Of a DNA stretch of 64,000 bases, positions 1 through 14,916 are shown piece by piece. The DNA lies in the NCBI RefSeq assembly GCF_036884655.1, contig NC_088357.1, forward strand, positions 3,897,001-3,961,000, read 5' to 3'. The translations under genes were made by a program, and so were the position numbers. This DNA is from Musa acuminata AAA Group (Eukaryota; Streptophyta; Magnoliopsida; Zingiberales; Musaceae). Within the stretch, counting starts at the first letter, position 1; each line of letters begins with the position of its first letter. The notes beneath the pieces are model-generated. The model did no database searches. It was not told where the DNA came from and was given only the letters and a program-made list of their open reading frames with translations.

Positions 1-599
1 AATTTCCGCGAAGGACTAAGAGAGAGAGAGAGGGGAAGCGCACCAGATCGTAATTGGTGACGTGGATGCACGTCAGGCGTTGGAACGGTGTGGCGCGAGA
101 AGCCCTCTCTCCCACCACGTTTCGTGCTGTGAATGGTCACGGCGGCCTTGCCACTAGACCTGCCGGGTGGTAAGGTGCACCGCGTCTCTCCCGGGCTATT
201 AAATTGCACCGGCACGTTGGTGATGGTCTACGGTGCCTGAATGCTACCATATCAACTGTCTCAGTAACTTGAGATTATTGTGCTACGTGCTTCTTTTTCT
301 TTCCACAGGATATGTATGAGTCACTTGGCATTATAAACAACGCTTCTTTATCTTTAGGCAGGATCAGATGCTGGAGCGGATTGCAATCATACAGTGATCC
401 ATAGGTTTTTTTTTTTTCTCTTTTAATAAGAATATAGGGAGAAAGTCGAGTGATGGTGGATGCGAATGTGACGTAGAATACTAAGTATGATCGGACGGTT
501 AAGATCGTGAGTTTTGCACCACTCTAAATCTGGACCGTAGGACATCGAACGGCTGTGATTGATGGATCCATAAGTTGGAGACGGCTCGACTTGGGGCCA

Positions 600-705
600 C
601 CGGATTAGGGTTTTGGGTTATAAGGCGTCGACGGCGATAAGGCGACTCGGTCGTCTTCTCTTTTGGAGTTTCGGTGGTAGATCGGATTCAGCCTCTTCCT
701 CCACC

Positions 706-708
<3 letters not shown>
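600..708 (+). promoter_or_regulatory. Core promoter and leader of the eL43 gene with telo-box
   Basis: A TAGGGTTTT element at 606-614 is the reverse form of the plant telo-box (AAACCCTA), a motif enriched near transcription starts of ribosomal-protein genes. It lies about 95 bases before the start codon at 706-708, whose context (CCACCATGG) is strong. No clear TATA box is visible. The transcription start is inferred to be near 610-640. A GA microsatellite at about 20-33 lies further upstream. Confidence 0.55.
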
Positions 709-2599
<1,891 letters not shown>

Positions 2600-2942
2600 A
2601 AATGCTGTCCGAGTATTATGTCGGTTTAGTGATGTCGAGCAACCGTTGACATCTTTTCCTTGACTTGCGTAATTAGTGATTTGACTTTTTTGTTTTTCAT
2701 GGTAAGAGCAATTCAAGATTGTCTGACCGGTTATAATGGTTAATGGATTTAATGATTTAATACTATTGTTTGGGTTTTAATCTTTTAATATTGTAAAATC
2801 AAACTTTTTTTGACATGGGAAGATATTGTCAAGGCTGTCTTTTATTTATTTATTTATTTTAAAATGCATTGATTAGTTTTATATATAATATAGATGTTGC
2901 AAATTAGATTGGAAGCCATTAGACGTGGGCTAGAACATATTT

Positions 2943-4507
2943 CTAATTCAACTTGTTATCACCCGCGATTCTTGAGGTCGATTTCCCGCACGTTGATCTT
3001 TTGAATCGTAACCGTCGGTTCTTGAGGTCGAACTCCCACAGGTGCTCCTGCTGCAGGATGTTACCGATGACGGAGACGCCCGGCCACGGCGTTGCCACGA
3101 TCCCCAGGCACTTCACCCCGTCCGCCGTGTTGATCACGTAGGTCTTTGCAGGCGGCTTCAGCGACGCCGATTCGGCCAGGTGAACCACCATCCGCGGCAG
3201 ATTCTTGGCCGCGTTCGTCGGCGCGGTCGTCCAGTTGTAGCAGTACTCGAACGGGTCCATTTTCACCCTGGGGATCCCGGCCAGCCGCCGGTTCAGCGCC
3301 GACGCCACCGCCAGGTACGCCGGCTGCGCCAGCACGGTCAAGCTCGTCCCGGAGTCGAGGATGGTGCCGCCGCCCGCGCTGAGGTCCCACACGTCCTTGG
3401 GGATGGCCAGCATCTCCCCGTCCACGGAGATGCCATCGACGCCGACCGCGTAGAAAGGCTCCAGACCGAGGACGAGAGAGGTCTCGGAGGGAAGCGGCGG
3501 GGAGAGGACGGCCGGCCTGTGGCCGAAGACGAGGAAGTCGGAGGCGTTGCGGGGGCTGAGGTGGTCCACCAGGCAGTAGGAGAAGCGGCCGCCGAAGCGC
3601 GCGGTGGCTATCGTCGCGAATGAGATGTTGCTGTTGCCGAGGCCGAGGACGCCGTCCGACGCCTGGAAGCTGGATCCGGTGGAGTCGGACGAGCAGCCCA
3701 CCACCAGGTGCCGCAGCTTCGTGTGTTTCCCGTTGGATAGGACGACGGTGGCCGACTCGTTGGCGAAGACGCCTTGGGCCTTCGATCCGTCGCCGTACCT
3801 GCCACGGACAGCATCGCATGAAGCCAAAACCACACCGCACCTTTGGCCTTCTTCTGAAGGACCAATTGATTCGATTCACGTGAACGCGAGAGTGGCTTTA
3901 GGGGAATTATAACAAACAGAAGATGGGATATGATGCGACGTTACCTGTAGTCGAAAGAACATGGCATCGTCGGCGAGGGGCACTCGATCAACGAGAAGGG
4001 CAGCGAAGTCTTGCACATCTCCGAGGAGCACGGGATGGGCTGGAAAGACGACGACACCTCAGGGTGGAAAACCCGGGTCCCGTTGCCGTCGCCGTTGCAC
4101 AGGCGGCACCCCGGCAAACGCAGCCGGCACTTGACCCACGTGAGGTCGCTCCCCGTGTCGGCCACGAGCACGAAGTGCTGCGCCGGCTTGCCTAAGAAGA
4201 ACTGCACGAAGAACTGCGCATTACCCGTGTACACGCCCGAGTTGAGAGGCATCATGAAGGACTGCGCAGGCGGCGAGACTTCGCTCGCCCTCCGACCGTG
4301 GAGGCGCCGCCCGAGCCTGTCGTGGATGATCGCTTGCCGGAGCTGGTCGTCACGGAAGAGCTCCTGCATGCGTTCGAGCTGAGTCGAGCCGGCGGATGCC
4401 GGGCGGCGGAAGAGCTTGAGGCGAATTGAAGTCGAACGCTTTCCCAAAGCCAAGGCAAGGAATGCATGCGAGCAGACGAGCAGTAAGAGGAAGACCCGAG
4501 GAGACAT
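2943..4507 (-). CDS. Nepenthesin-type (A1) aspartic protease, NANA-like, two exons
   Basis: This is a pepsin-fold endopeptidase entering the secretory route. Exon 1 is 4507-3945 and exon 2 is 3798-2943, joined within an Arg codon, giving 472 residues. Residues 1-22 form a signal peptide with a leucine-rich core. A pro-region follows, then the first catalytic motif VADTGSDLTW (Asp117), a Cys-rich nepenthesin insert (residues about 126-175), the flap YGDGS (189-193), and the second catalytic motif ILDSGTSLT (Asp336). Both aspartates and most family cysteines are present, so it should be active. The closest relatives I recall are plant NANA-like aspartic proteases. The coding sequence is strongly GC-rich in exon 2. 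The only intron is 146 bases. Confidence 0.93.
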
Positions 4508-4533
4508 TGCAGTCGAAACGCAGCTACAGAAGC

Positions 4534-4607
4534 GCTCTCTCTCTCTCTCTCTCTCTACGATTCGTGTCTACTTGGCTTTCCTAAAACATCATTTGCTCTC
4601 TATATAT
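4534..4607 (-). promoter_or_regulatory. TATA box and CT/GA-rich leader of the aspartic protease gene
   Basis: Read on the minus strand, a TATATA element at 4607-4601 lies about 95 bases upstream of the start codon. The inferred transcript start near 4570 would put a GA microsatellite (4534-4556) inside the short 5'UTR. Such GA/CT leaders are common in plant core promoters. The transcript start is inferred. Confidence 0.5.
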
Positions 4608-4619
4608 GAAGCTTCTCGT

Positions 4620-5776
4620 TAAAGCAAATGCCGCATTTTTCTCTACCAACCTTCTTCGTGCTCCGAAGTTGGACATCGATGTGCTATTCTTGGAAGAACC
4701 AACAGTGAGTCGTTACATTTGACAGTCTTGGAGGGATATGGTGATGAGCAGAACAACGCTGGCTATGATGTTGCACAGAATTCCAACACAGCCTCGGAGC
4801 TGCACGATGGGAAATGGACGACTGGAGTCGCGGGTCAGGCAATAGGCACAAGCGGTTTGGCCTCTTGGGGTCGGCTGGCATGCAGAATGGAAATAGAACG
4901 TACGTAACAGGGAGAAGACTTTATGATGGTTAATGGGACCTCTTTATGATGCACTTATCTCATCCGATTCTATCTATTTAATCATATTTATTTAGCTTAA
5001 GCCCGACAAGGAGTCGAAACGTTAGTTTTATCTCGAAATTGGCTTTCTCTAGGAAAAGCCTGCCCCCTTAATTTAATATGAATAGTTTATTCATTTATAT
5101 TTCAAATATAATTTCATCCTATGCAAATAATATTACAACTATTTCAATAATTTATTCACATTCAGAAGGTGAAAAAATCGATATCTCTAAATTTGAGTAA
5201 GAACAAGATTTGATCAATGGAACCCCTCCACTCGTATCGAAAAGGAAGCTTATAAAACAATTCTTAGATAAAACTCCGTAAATACAACGACGACGAGGAC
5301 GAGACCAACTATGCTACACTTGAAAGAGACCACATGCTATAATAAAAGAGAAAAGGATAAAAAAGTATGGGCAAAAAACAGCTACATAAATGTAAAAGAT
5401 CATGGCTTCCATAAAATAACTAGTAAATAATCATCAATTACAAACTTCAATAGCTACAAACCGGCACACGCATTCACTTGCTATATACAAACAGTAGCTG
5501 TAGCTCACAGCTAGCTTATTACACATCTCCTCATCCATATAATAACTAGCAAGCGACCCAAAACTACAAACATCAATAGCTTCAAACCGACACACTCCTC
5601 CAGACTAGCTAGGGGTTCTGGCTTCACTTGCTAAATACAAGCAGTTGCTCTAGCTCACAGCTAGTTTTATTAGACATCTTATATTTCTAAGCATGGTAGC
5701 TAAGATACCCAACAACCTTCTTTTTTTTTTACTTTCAGACCTCACCAAATACGTGATCTTATCTGCATTAGGCAAT
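4620..5776. other. Intergenic region and PHO2 3' flank with a degenerate duplication
   Basis: No coding sequence was recognised. The left part is upstream flank of the aspartic protease gene. The right part lies downstream of the PHO2-like stop codon and probably includes its 3'UTR. A degenerate direct duplication is visible: the segment at about 5445-5530 (ACAAACTTCAATAGCTACAA onward, ending in an ACACATCT-like sequence) recurs at about 5563-5680 with an extra insertion of about 25 bases in the second copy. Confidence 0.6.
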
Positions 5777-8700
5777 TTAATTCAGGACGTCCAGAAACTG
5801 GGTGCAATCGATCCCTCTTTCTGTAAAGGCTGACACAAGCTTTGGGAGAAGTTTAGCAAGCATGATCTTAAACCCAGTAGAACAACTGTTGTGACATTTG
5901 TCGGCTGCTTCTCTGCATGCATCAGCATGCCCAACCTGAGCGCCATCCAAATATGCCTTACAAGCACTGAGAATATGATGTGACCTATGAGTAAAATGCT
6001 CCTCAACAAGTGCCTCAAAGTGCTGCAATTTCAATAAACCAGCAAGTAAGCTAAGTTGCAGGACCATCCGGAAACTAATAGCATAAATTACATAACGAAA
6101 AGAAGGTAATTTATTTCCAAAGTTACGTTGGCTTTTAGTCATCTTACCTTCGGTGGTCTACGTAAGATGTATAGCATCGACTTGCACGACTGTAGAAAAG
6201 CATTCTCATTGTACGTGATCGAGTTCTTCTCAGCCTCGACTCTTCCAATCTGTTCATCATATCCCGCCTCATTAAAATACGGCTTCTCATTAAGAACAAG
6301 GGCCTGAAGTGATAGCAACACTTGAAGAATTGTGGAGTTTTCTGGATCCCATACTTCGCTGCCACTTCCCATCCATGTCTTTAGTAGGCTGAGACAAACC
6401 TTCCCTGACTCGTACAAGTTTGGGTTTAGTCGAAGCCCCCCAGAGATGTAGTGAACAACCTACATAATAAATGTTTCTCCCATTAAAAAAAGCCTACCCT
6501 CAAAGCTCCAAACCACTAGAGTATGCAATATATTTTGGAAGAAATAAGTGAATCTAAATTTGCCAAACACTCAAAGCATATTAAGGACTGACATCTTTTG
6601 GAGCCTAATTATGTGGTGCAAGAAGACTCCTGACTCAAGAAAGAAGCACCTCGCATGATAATTTTTGAAGGATAATCAGTTTCAAACATCAAGATGTGCT
6701 TACAATAACTAATACCTAAATGCTCAAAATACTAATTTTGATTTATAAACCAAAAGAATAGTGTTTTGCTACTTGCAAAATATAATGACACCACTAAAGC
6801 AATCAGCATATAGATCCTTGTAAGATCCAGACCACCAAAACAATAATGAGACATGTTTTGAAGAAAAGAAATTTTGTGAAGTTGTCAAGTATTCAGAGCT
6901 AATAAGGCACCAAGACTTTTTGGAGCTTAGTTGCAAGATGCAAGGCAATGCATGAATAGTTTAAGAGAGCAGTTAGAATGACATCTAAGATAAAATACTT
7001 TTCGAATGAAAGTTAAGTAAACAAGGTTATCTGCAGCTTTGTCGGAACGTGCAATGTGTGATGCATACCTTGTTGAGAAAGCAATTATCTTGACCATGGA
7101 GATAAAGTGATCTTAAAGATGACAGTGAAACAAAGTGAAAATCAAACTGTACTTAAGTTTCCTAGAGTTCATTTCATCAAAGATCTAGATTTTCGTTGAA
7201 AAAATGTCATTGCCAACTTGACGTTGATTGTAGGTCAGATACTCTTTATAATATAATTAATCACATATACCTGATAGTAACAAATTAAGAGCTAACAAAA
7301 AGTTAATGCAACATTATGGGAGAGACATCCATTAGGGAACGCATGGGCCTAAAGATGCACCTCACTCAAAACTGTGAGTAGCAACTAAGATAAAACCCAA
7401 AGTCCAGTAAGCCTTCCCACTAGGAACACGTGAGGTGATAATTTAATAATATTAATTTATCCTTCATCGAATAAATGCTATTACTGAAGATAGAGATACC
7501 TAAGAAACATAGGCAAAGACATGCTGTCATGCAATAGAAATAATTGGCTGGCATTAGACTTGCAAAATTTTCATCTAATCTCTAACCATTTTGTTTAATA
7601 TTCAGAATAGGAAATCATCACTCAGTAGAACTATCACAGGTAATGAAGTTTAAGGTATGATAAACTAGAAAATAAATAAAATGTATATATGCATTAACAT
7701 ATGATGCAACCACACTCCATTTCTCAATTTTTGGAGTACTGAAGAATGAAACATATCCATTAGCACTAGCCAACGTGACCACAGAACCAATAAGAGTGAG
7801 AGAATCAACATATACTTGTACACTTGTTATCAGAACATGTAATCTAATATCATATTATCTCCTTTTGTGTTAATAGGTTTCAAAAGAGGTTTCTAAAGAG
7901 AGAACTCCCAACCTAGCACATTAGATATATCATCATCCAAGTGAGACTCTTCTAGCCAGGGTTGCCATGGATGGTGGCCATCAAACAGACCATGTTTAAA
8001 CCCAAATCGTTTGTTTATTTGCACTCTCTTTCTCACGTTCTTTTCCCTCCACCATGGCTTCTGCTATGGAACCATTATGTTAATAATCTATCATAACAGT
8101 GTCATTTAATCTCTTGAAGCATTGCTCTGGATCACTACTCCAGAAATTTGATTGAGACAACTAATAGGATTTCCACTAATTCTTGTTATCAAAGACTTTC
8201 ATCATTTTTCGTCTGATGTTTATGCTACGTTGAGGGCGAATGTCATTATCTGATTGGACGGTGTTAGTTCAAATAAAAAAATTGGACAATGGTGGGGCCC
8301 ATAGAGAAAAATAAATAACAAGGACCTCTAGGAGGTAATTGTGAAACTTAAGCTCCAAGAAGATATTAAAGATGAGAGGAGCTCGGCACTAGAGCAATTA
8401 ATAGATGTTGAAGGACAACCTGCAATAGGGTTGTTCAGGTGGTATGGATTCTGTGCAGGCGAAGAAAGAGGCCTCTTTCAGGAAATAGGTATGAATGTCA
8501 CTCTACCAACTGCTTCCGTAAAATTTAGGTGCAATCCAAATGAACAACCATAAAATCTTTAGTGTCATCATGATTCTAAGAACACCTACATCCTATTACA
8601 AAATTTATTTTATCCTGAACTTCCAGTATAAAATATTGACTTTGGTTTTCTTTCAAGTTCTTTCCCTATATATTATGATTATCTACCAAGAGTGTGATTG

Positions 8701-11700
8701 AAAATAACTAATTCGTACAGGCACATACTCAAAAACTAAACCATGCTACATAATATTTACTAATCTTTATAAAGAAAAGTCTTTTCTTGTAAATGTTCAC
8801 CATGTATTCAGGAGAAACCAATAATTGGAAAAAGAATACTTACAGGGGGTTCATGAGGATAGTCAAAGGGAAGAAAGATATCAAAGAAGAATAGACCATC
8901 ATGGTAGGGAGTTCCAGGTGCTCCTATCATTGATGCCCTCAGTAGATCCATTCTCTCCTCATAGACTCTGACATAGATTGTGTCTGGAAAGTGCAAGGAA
9001 TACATGCCACTATTAGCACAACAGAAGCAAAATGAATATAATTCTCAGCATGCAATTTAAAACCAAATTTGATCATCAGGTTTTATGACTGCTGTAAATA
9101 GAGCTCAACAGAATTTGACAAAAACTTATGTCTATTTGTTTTCCTTGGTTGTACAACTAGCACATGTTATAAAAGCTACATCGTACTTTTTCCTATTACA
9201 TACTAGTGTGGAACACACAAATTTTTATACACAAAAGAGGAGCACTGCAGGAGAAAGCAAGGACAGTTTTATTTGAAAAAAATATAACAAACTGGTGTCT
9301 TGTGAGAATACTGCAGTGACCATAGTTATTATCTCCTGAATCTTGACTAACCAAGTCCATCCAAGTATGCAAAAAAGTGTAATAAAATGAAAAAAATGAA
9401 GATGAATGGACAAAGTTAAATCATGCATCAGGATGGAAGAGCTCAGAATAAAGAATAAACCTGGAAGATCATTTTTTAAGAAGCTCCATTCTTGTTGTAC
9501 TCTCTTAAACCAACCCTTTTTTACCTGAGGATACTGAGAAAGTAAGATAAACCATAAAAAAATGGTACTCATGACGGATAATTAAATTCAAAGCACAAAC
9601 TTGTTTGCTCACATGGGACAACATCAATTCATTGCCAATGCCATTCACAAAATGATGGTCTGTATGATCATTTACAATATCAAATTGCTTGAACTTTCTA
9701 GGTTCATCACTGCCAGGTGAAAATGTCATCCCACCACTTTGTTTCGTCTCCTCAATCTGCTGCTTCAAATTTTCAGGCTGTAAATCAGTTGGTTCCGATA
9801 TATATTCTTCCATCTTCAAATTCCTATACTGAGAAAACTCCTGGAAAAATAGCCAATATGAGTTTGAGTTTGTGGTAGTTAAGATTGCATGTTTTATGAT
9901 GTACATAAACACACAAGAGAACAGGACGTAACTGGATCAGGCAAAGAAGTTGAACCACGAGAACAGAAAAGGCTTGTGGCAACATGTGTAAGGAACCCAA
10001 AAGCTGCCCCAGGAAACAAAGCAGAAGCGGCCTTCCAGACATCTTTCATGCAAAATCCACCAGAATCATCCGTAGATTTCTAGAATACACATTTTAACAT
10101 TTAAATTGTTCCTTTCTGATCAGTATTCTGGCATGAAATAACAAAACAGAAACAAAATAAACAACCACATTTGTGGAAAAGAGCAGGCCTGAACCTTTTG
10201 CCTCATATTCCATGATTGTTTCTCCTGATCAGTTAAGTCTTTGTCAACATTTGGAGGAAAAGACTCCATGGTAGCCGATGGTGTCAAGGCAGGATGAAGA
10301 AGCCTGTCCGGTCCAACTATTTCAAAAGGCATAACCTGATACCAATATTTGATATATTATCTCTTTAATTGGAACAACAAGATAAACAGAATGAAACAAG
10401 GAAACAGAAAAGCAAAGTTAACGTATTGCTCTGTACAACAAGGACAACAACAAAAAACTGCAAGGCCCCCATTACTTGGGAAATGTATTACTTTGTAATT
10501 GCATTTAACTAGCAACAAAAAGACCTGGACATAGAGCATAACCAACACTATATCATTAAATGATGACTTTAAAATGACAAAAAAATAAAAATATATAGAC
10601 CTAATAGGTAATGGGTACTGCAAGATATCATATCTGGAATCAATACAAACATTGGTCTCACAGAAACTAGTTGTGCTCTTGCACATGCATCTTACTTGTA
10701 ACCTAGTATCTATGTTTCACAATCCTGTAAATCATGGATACAATAACCAGAATCTCACCATAATACAAAGCTGCAAGCACATAACACCTCTATGTAATAG
10801 ATTAAGTTCAGGCCAAAAAACCTGAATTCTTACTAGCTTAATCAATGTTAATTACTTAATTCCAAGTAAAACTCCCATTTAAACTGGAGGTAAAATGACA
10901 CCGATCCAGAAACTTCCATATTGTTGGGACCTTATGCTAACTATACTAATCCATCTGACAAAAACCTGTAGGATAAACTTTAATGGGTAAATTTTGAAAT
11001 TACAACAGGTAAAAATTTATAAAAAAAATTTCCTAATAGTATTTCCTGGCAATGCATGCAAAAAAAAATGATGTCACTACAGATAGAAAAATGTATATCT
11101 AGCCACAACAGTCATACCTTGGATATCACACCATTGGCCCATTTAACTTCAATACCTTCATCCTTATAACCAATAACATTCCCAATGCATGATAGGTAAC
11201 CCTGTAGATCCTCATGATTGCATTCATCAATAGGCTTCTTGAGAGAACCAATTCCACAAAATAATCCATCTACTGCAACAGGCAAATTATGTCTTTCTTT
11301 CCAACTAATATTTTGCACATCAAGAATATTTTCTCCCACCTTCTGAACACAAGGAATTTGCCTAAGCACGGCATCACCAATGCAATAGGTGAAATCTGGA
11401 TGCTCAATCAGTTCATAAGCACTCACTGTCTCTTCAGTAAATTCAGTAAAATCACCACTAAAATCAACATTCTTGTTAAGCTCAGGAAGCATCCATTTCA
11501 CCTTCACAATCTGTTCGTGTGAATCCACATTTTTCACAATTCCCAGCCCTTGTGGTTGTGGAACATGTACTTCTTCTGTTGTTACTTTCTCTAGCACAAA
11601 CTGTCCTGGCCAAAAATCATGATCACCAATGTTGCTCACTGGAGACAAGGATTGAGTACACACACCAACTGACCTTTCACCATTTTGCCACAGAACATCA

Positions 11701-12587
11701 ACCTTGCTCCTGGTCTTTGCAATCACATACATCTGTAGAGTTTCCATATCCAATTCTTTCTGCATGTTTGTAAAGCACTTTGGAGAACTCAGAGTTCCTG
11801 AATTTTCTGCAGTCACATTATGGTAATCTACTGGAAGTGTACACCGATCACCAAGTTGCCAATTAGCATGTGAAAAACATGACAACAAAGTAAGGTTCTT
11901 TGGATCTTGGAAATGAGGTGGAGTTGATGAATGGATGCTCTGACCCACAACTGAAGCAACCCAACTAACATACACTAATCCTACCTCCACATGGCAGATA
12001 ATACCTTCATCTTGACTTGCCTTGAGTGAGCCGCAAAACCATGTTTTGGACTGGGAAATAGTCGGAAGATTAATTTTCACCCGCTGGCCTGGATGGAGAG
12101 GAAATGATGCATCTTCAAAGCTTGGATATAGCAGAGTTAGGTCTTTTGAGTCTCTGATCAATATTTCAAACTTAGCCCCATTATTAAATAGAATGGTAAC
12201 TGCATCAAATGTTTTTTCAATCCTTCCAAGCCATGGCCCATAAACTACAAAGTCTCCAGAGGCAAAGGATCTCAACCTAAGAAGTTTCTTGCTGTTTACA
12301 TCTTTTACGAGTCCACCAGAGGTTGTTTCCAAGTCTACAATCAGATCAACATCCACCACCCTTCCCAACTGTCCTGAAGGATCTGTAATGGAGCAGACGA
12401 AGTCGCCGAGAGCAAAGTGTCTCTCAAATGCAAGGAAGTCATCAATTTTTCCTATGCTCTCATCCAGACCTGACAAGATACTTTGAGCATGCCCGCCAAA
12501 TAAAGATTCATTGCAGTCTTGATTCTCACTATCACTAAATTCAGAGTAGGAATCACTATCTGAATCAACAAACAGTGCATCCATCAT
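5777..12587 (-). CDS. PHO2: PHO2-like E2 ubiquitin-conjugating enzyme (UBC24 type)
   Basis: This is a large E2/E3-hybrid-type enzyme that in Arabidopsis and rice degrades phosphate transporters and PHO1 at endomembranes, limiting phosphate uptake and loading. Coding exons are 12587-11118, 10335-10195, 10079 to about 9915 (or 9933; two donors keep frame), 9840-9601, 9524-9461, 8983-8844, 6459-6148 and 6022-5777, giving 919 or 925 residues against about 907 in Arabidopsis. The acidic N-terminus (SDSDSDSYSEFSDSEN) and the following domain match plant PHO2. The UBC fold spans TIYVRVYEERMDLLRA, GAPGTPYHDGLFFFD, YPHEPP, HYISGGLRLNPNLY and ESGKVCLSLLKTW, with the catalytic Cys in KVCLSLL. LNEKPYFNEAGYD and the C-terminal extension follow. 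All introns are GT-AG and frames join without stops. Confidence 0.95.
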
Positions 12588-13147
12588 CTAATTACCTGTT
12601 AAAAGTCAATATGATCCATTTAAGTATGATATCAAATGCAGCTGTTTACATAGAAAGCCAAATTTAAAATTAGATAACGGCTCACCTTATCATCAAGATA
12701 GGAAAGATATTACCCTAACAAGAAACTCTCCCATCTACACCCAAGACATCATTTGTTGAATAAGACAACCATGCACAAAAATGGGACTGTTGCAATATAT
12801 AGGATATTAAAATACAAATTGAACATGTAACAAAATAACACTTTGAAAACTATCATGCTACAAATCAAGATATTCACAGGGAAAAGAGAAAGAAGGGAGA
12901 GTCTACTTACCTCCAAGTTAATTTATCTATTCTATAGTCAACCCTGACGACTGATGGAAACAGATTGCTTCCTGACTGAACAAACATTGCAACTGCCAGA
13001 TGTAACCCCTGATGTGCTGAAATCCGCTGACATACTATCCAGAAAACAGCAACTGGTTCAATGTTATCACGGTATTATAAGTGCAATTACTTGATGCCAA
13101 ACAAGAATTATCTAGATACAGATGCAGGATCTACCTGATTCTATCAC

Positions 13148-13578
13148 TGCCAAAAGGAGATTTGCCCAGCTGAGCTGAGTTTACTAAATGGAGCTGATAT
13201 TGACTATAAAATGCCAAAGGAGATTTGCCCAGCAGCTGAAGAAAGCCAGTAAATGCCAAAGGAGATTTGCCCAGCAGGTGAAGAAAACTACTAAATGCCA
13301 AAGGAGATTTGCCCAGAAGAGTGGAAAACTGCTAGATGCCAAAGGAGATTTGCCCAGCAGAGTGAAGCAAACTGCTAGATGCCAAAGGAGATTTGCCCAG
13401 CAGAGTGAAGCAAACTGCTAGATGCCAAAGGAGATTTGCCCAGCAGAGTGAAGCAAACTACTAAATGCCAAAGGAGATTTGCCCAAGATGGAAAATCTTA
13501 ACCCCAATAGACATTTTCCCAAGAGAGAAAAAGTTAACTCAAAGCATATTAAGTACTTGCCAAATGAGATTTGCCCAG
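13148..13578 (-). promoter_or_regulatory. Array of nine miR399-complementary sites in the PHO2 leader
   Basis: On the plus strand the motif TGCCAAAGGAGATTTGCCCA, which is essentially the miR399 sequence, recurs; the minus-strand transcript therefore carries its complement. Sites are 13148-13169 (one extra A), 13212-13232, 13254-13274, 13296-13316, 13337-13357, 13380-13400, 13423-13443, 13466-13486 (last base differs) and 13558-13578 (one mismatch, G to T at position 8). Six are identical. Spacing is 41-43 bases across sites 2-8, so the array grew by tandem duplication of a unit of about 43 bases. Decayed copies lie at 13502-13522 and 13740-13760. miR399 cleavage of PHO2 mRNA at 5'UTR sites is established in Arabidopsis and rice. 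Confidence 0.93.
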
Positions 13579-14916
13579 AAAGTGAAGAAATTCTAAAAAT
13601 GTATCCCCCTACTAAGGAGGATTTGACAACCAGCACAAATAATCTCCCATACAGTGACCAGTAGATGATATTCTTGGACTGTCAATAGATGCGAGACTAA
13701 GAATTAACTTCAAGACAAGTCACTTTAATTGTCACAAACTGCCAGAGGAGATTTTCCAATTATAGAAAAGCCATTGCGCATCATGATCAAATATGCCAAT
13801 ACCAGCCTGCAAAGGACCATGACAGACAAAAACTTCAATTAGAATACATCTCTGCTGCTTGTAATGTCTTTCCTTCAAATAGAAGTTCATCAACAGCAGT
13901 TCAAGGTGCAATAACTAAATCAACAATATGAAAAGAAAAAAAATCATAATTACACTTTTCAGAAAGGTAAGTGATATATGCAGCAAAGCCCTAAAACCTA
14001 TTCTACTAAAAAATGCATTTTTTTCTCAAAGAGAAGGAAGATGCCTTCTTTCCAGAAAAAAGAAACATATAAAAAGCAGGAATAACAGTCTAAGAAGAGA
14101 GAGAAGAGAGAGAGAGAAGAGAGAGAGAGGTCAAAAGCCTCCAAAGCTATATCCGACCATGAAAACTTGAGCATGAACGGGAGAGGTGGGAATCGACTAT
14201 TAATAACAAAAGAAAAAACTCCTTAGATACTATATAGGCGGATGATAATGAGATTTATGGTCAATAAATTAGAGATTTTCTGCTCAAATTCGTGGACCAG
14301 TTGATAAAATTATAAAAGTACCACAAACTTTAAAGATAATTAAAGACAACAAACTAAAACTCATCATTTTTTCCCCCAAAATAAAAACCTATCTACACCT
14401 CTATAGATCTATTACAAAATATATTATGGAAAACATGAGCATCTCTATTATTACAAGTTAACTTTTTGTTGGCAGTCAGAAAATTTACCAAGAAAGTTAA
14501 CAAACCCTACCCACAATCCTGCATAACTTTCGATGATACTTTTTACCGCAAAAGATTTAGTGAGTAAATTCCTTTTTTCCCAAGTCTAGGCACTCAAATA
14601 AAACACCTATATGTAGAACAACAGATTCCATGTGTACAGAAAACTCAAAGCCAAAATTAACACCACGTTCGAATTATTCATCCACAGAATCCACAGCAAA
14701 GACGAAATCTTCCTCACAAGTGTATGCATTCGCAACACACAACTCGAAAAAACGTTCCATTTAACACTAAAAACACAACAAAAGCACAGACATGAAACCC
14801 TAAGCCGCCAACAAATCAGAAACACGGAAGCAGAGAGAAATACCACGGTCCGTATGCCCGACCCACGGATCGAAGAAGAGGAGGCAGTGAGAGAGAACGA
14901 AAAGAAGAAAGGTCTT

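Noticed and set aside
3042..3879. Long frames on both strands across the aspartic protease
   Set aside because: They are shadows of the GC-rich protease exon, which alone shows catalytic motifs and correct splice sites.
13188..13421. Plus-strand open frame of 77 residues with repeated CQRRFAQQ
   Set aside because: It is the reverse-strand translation of the tandem miR399-site array; the repeat explains the pattern and the frame begins in non-coding leader.
13148..13578. MIR399 precursor or IPS1-type target mimic on the plus strand
   Set aside because: No star sequence or hairpin partner accompanies the miR399-like copies, and the minus-strand PHO2 leader context accounts for them fully.
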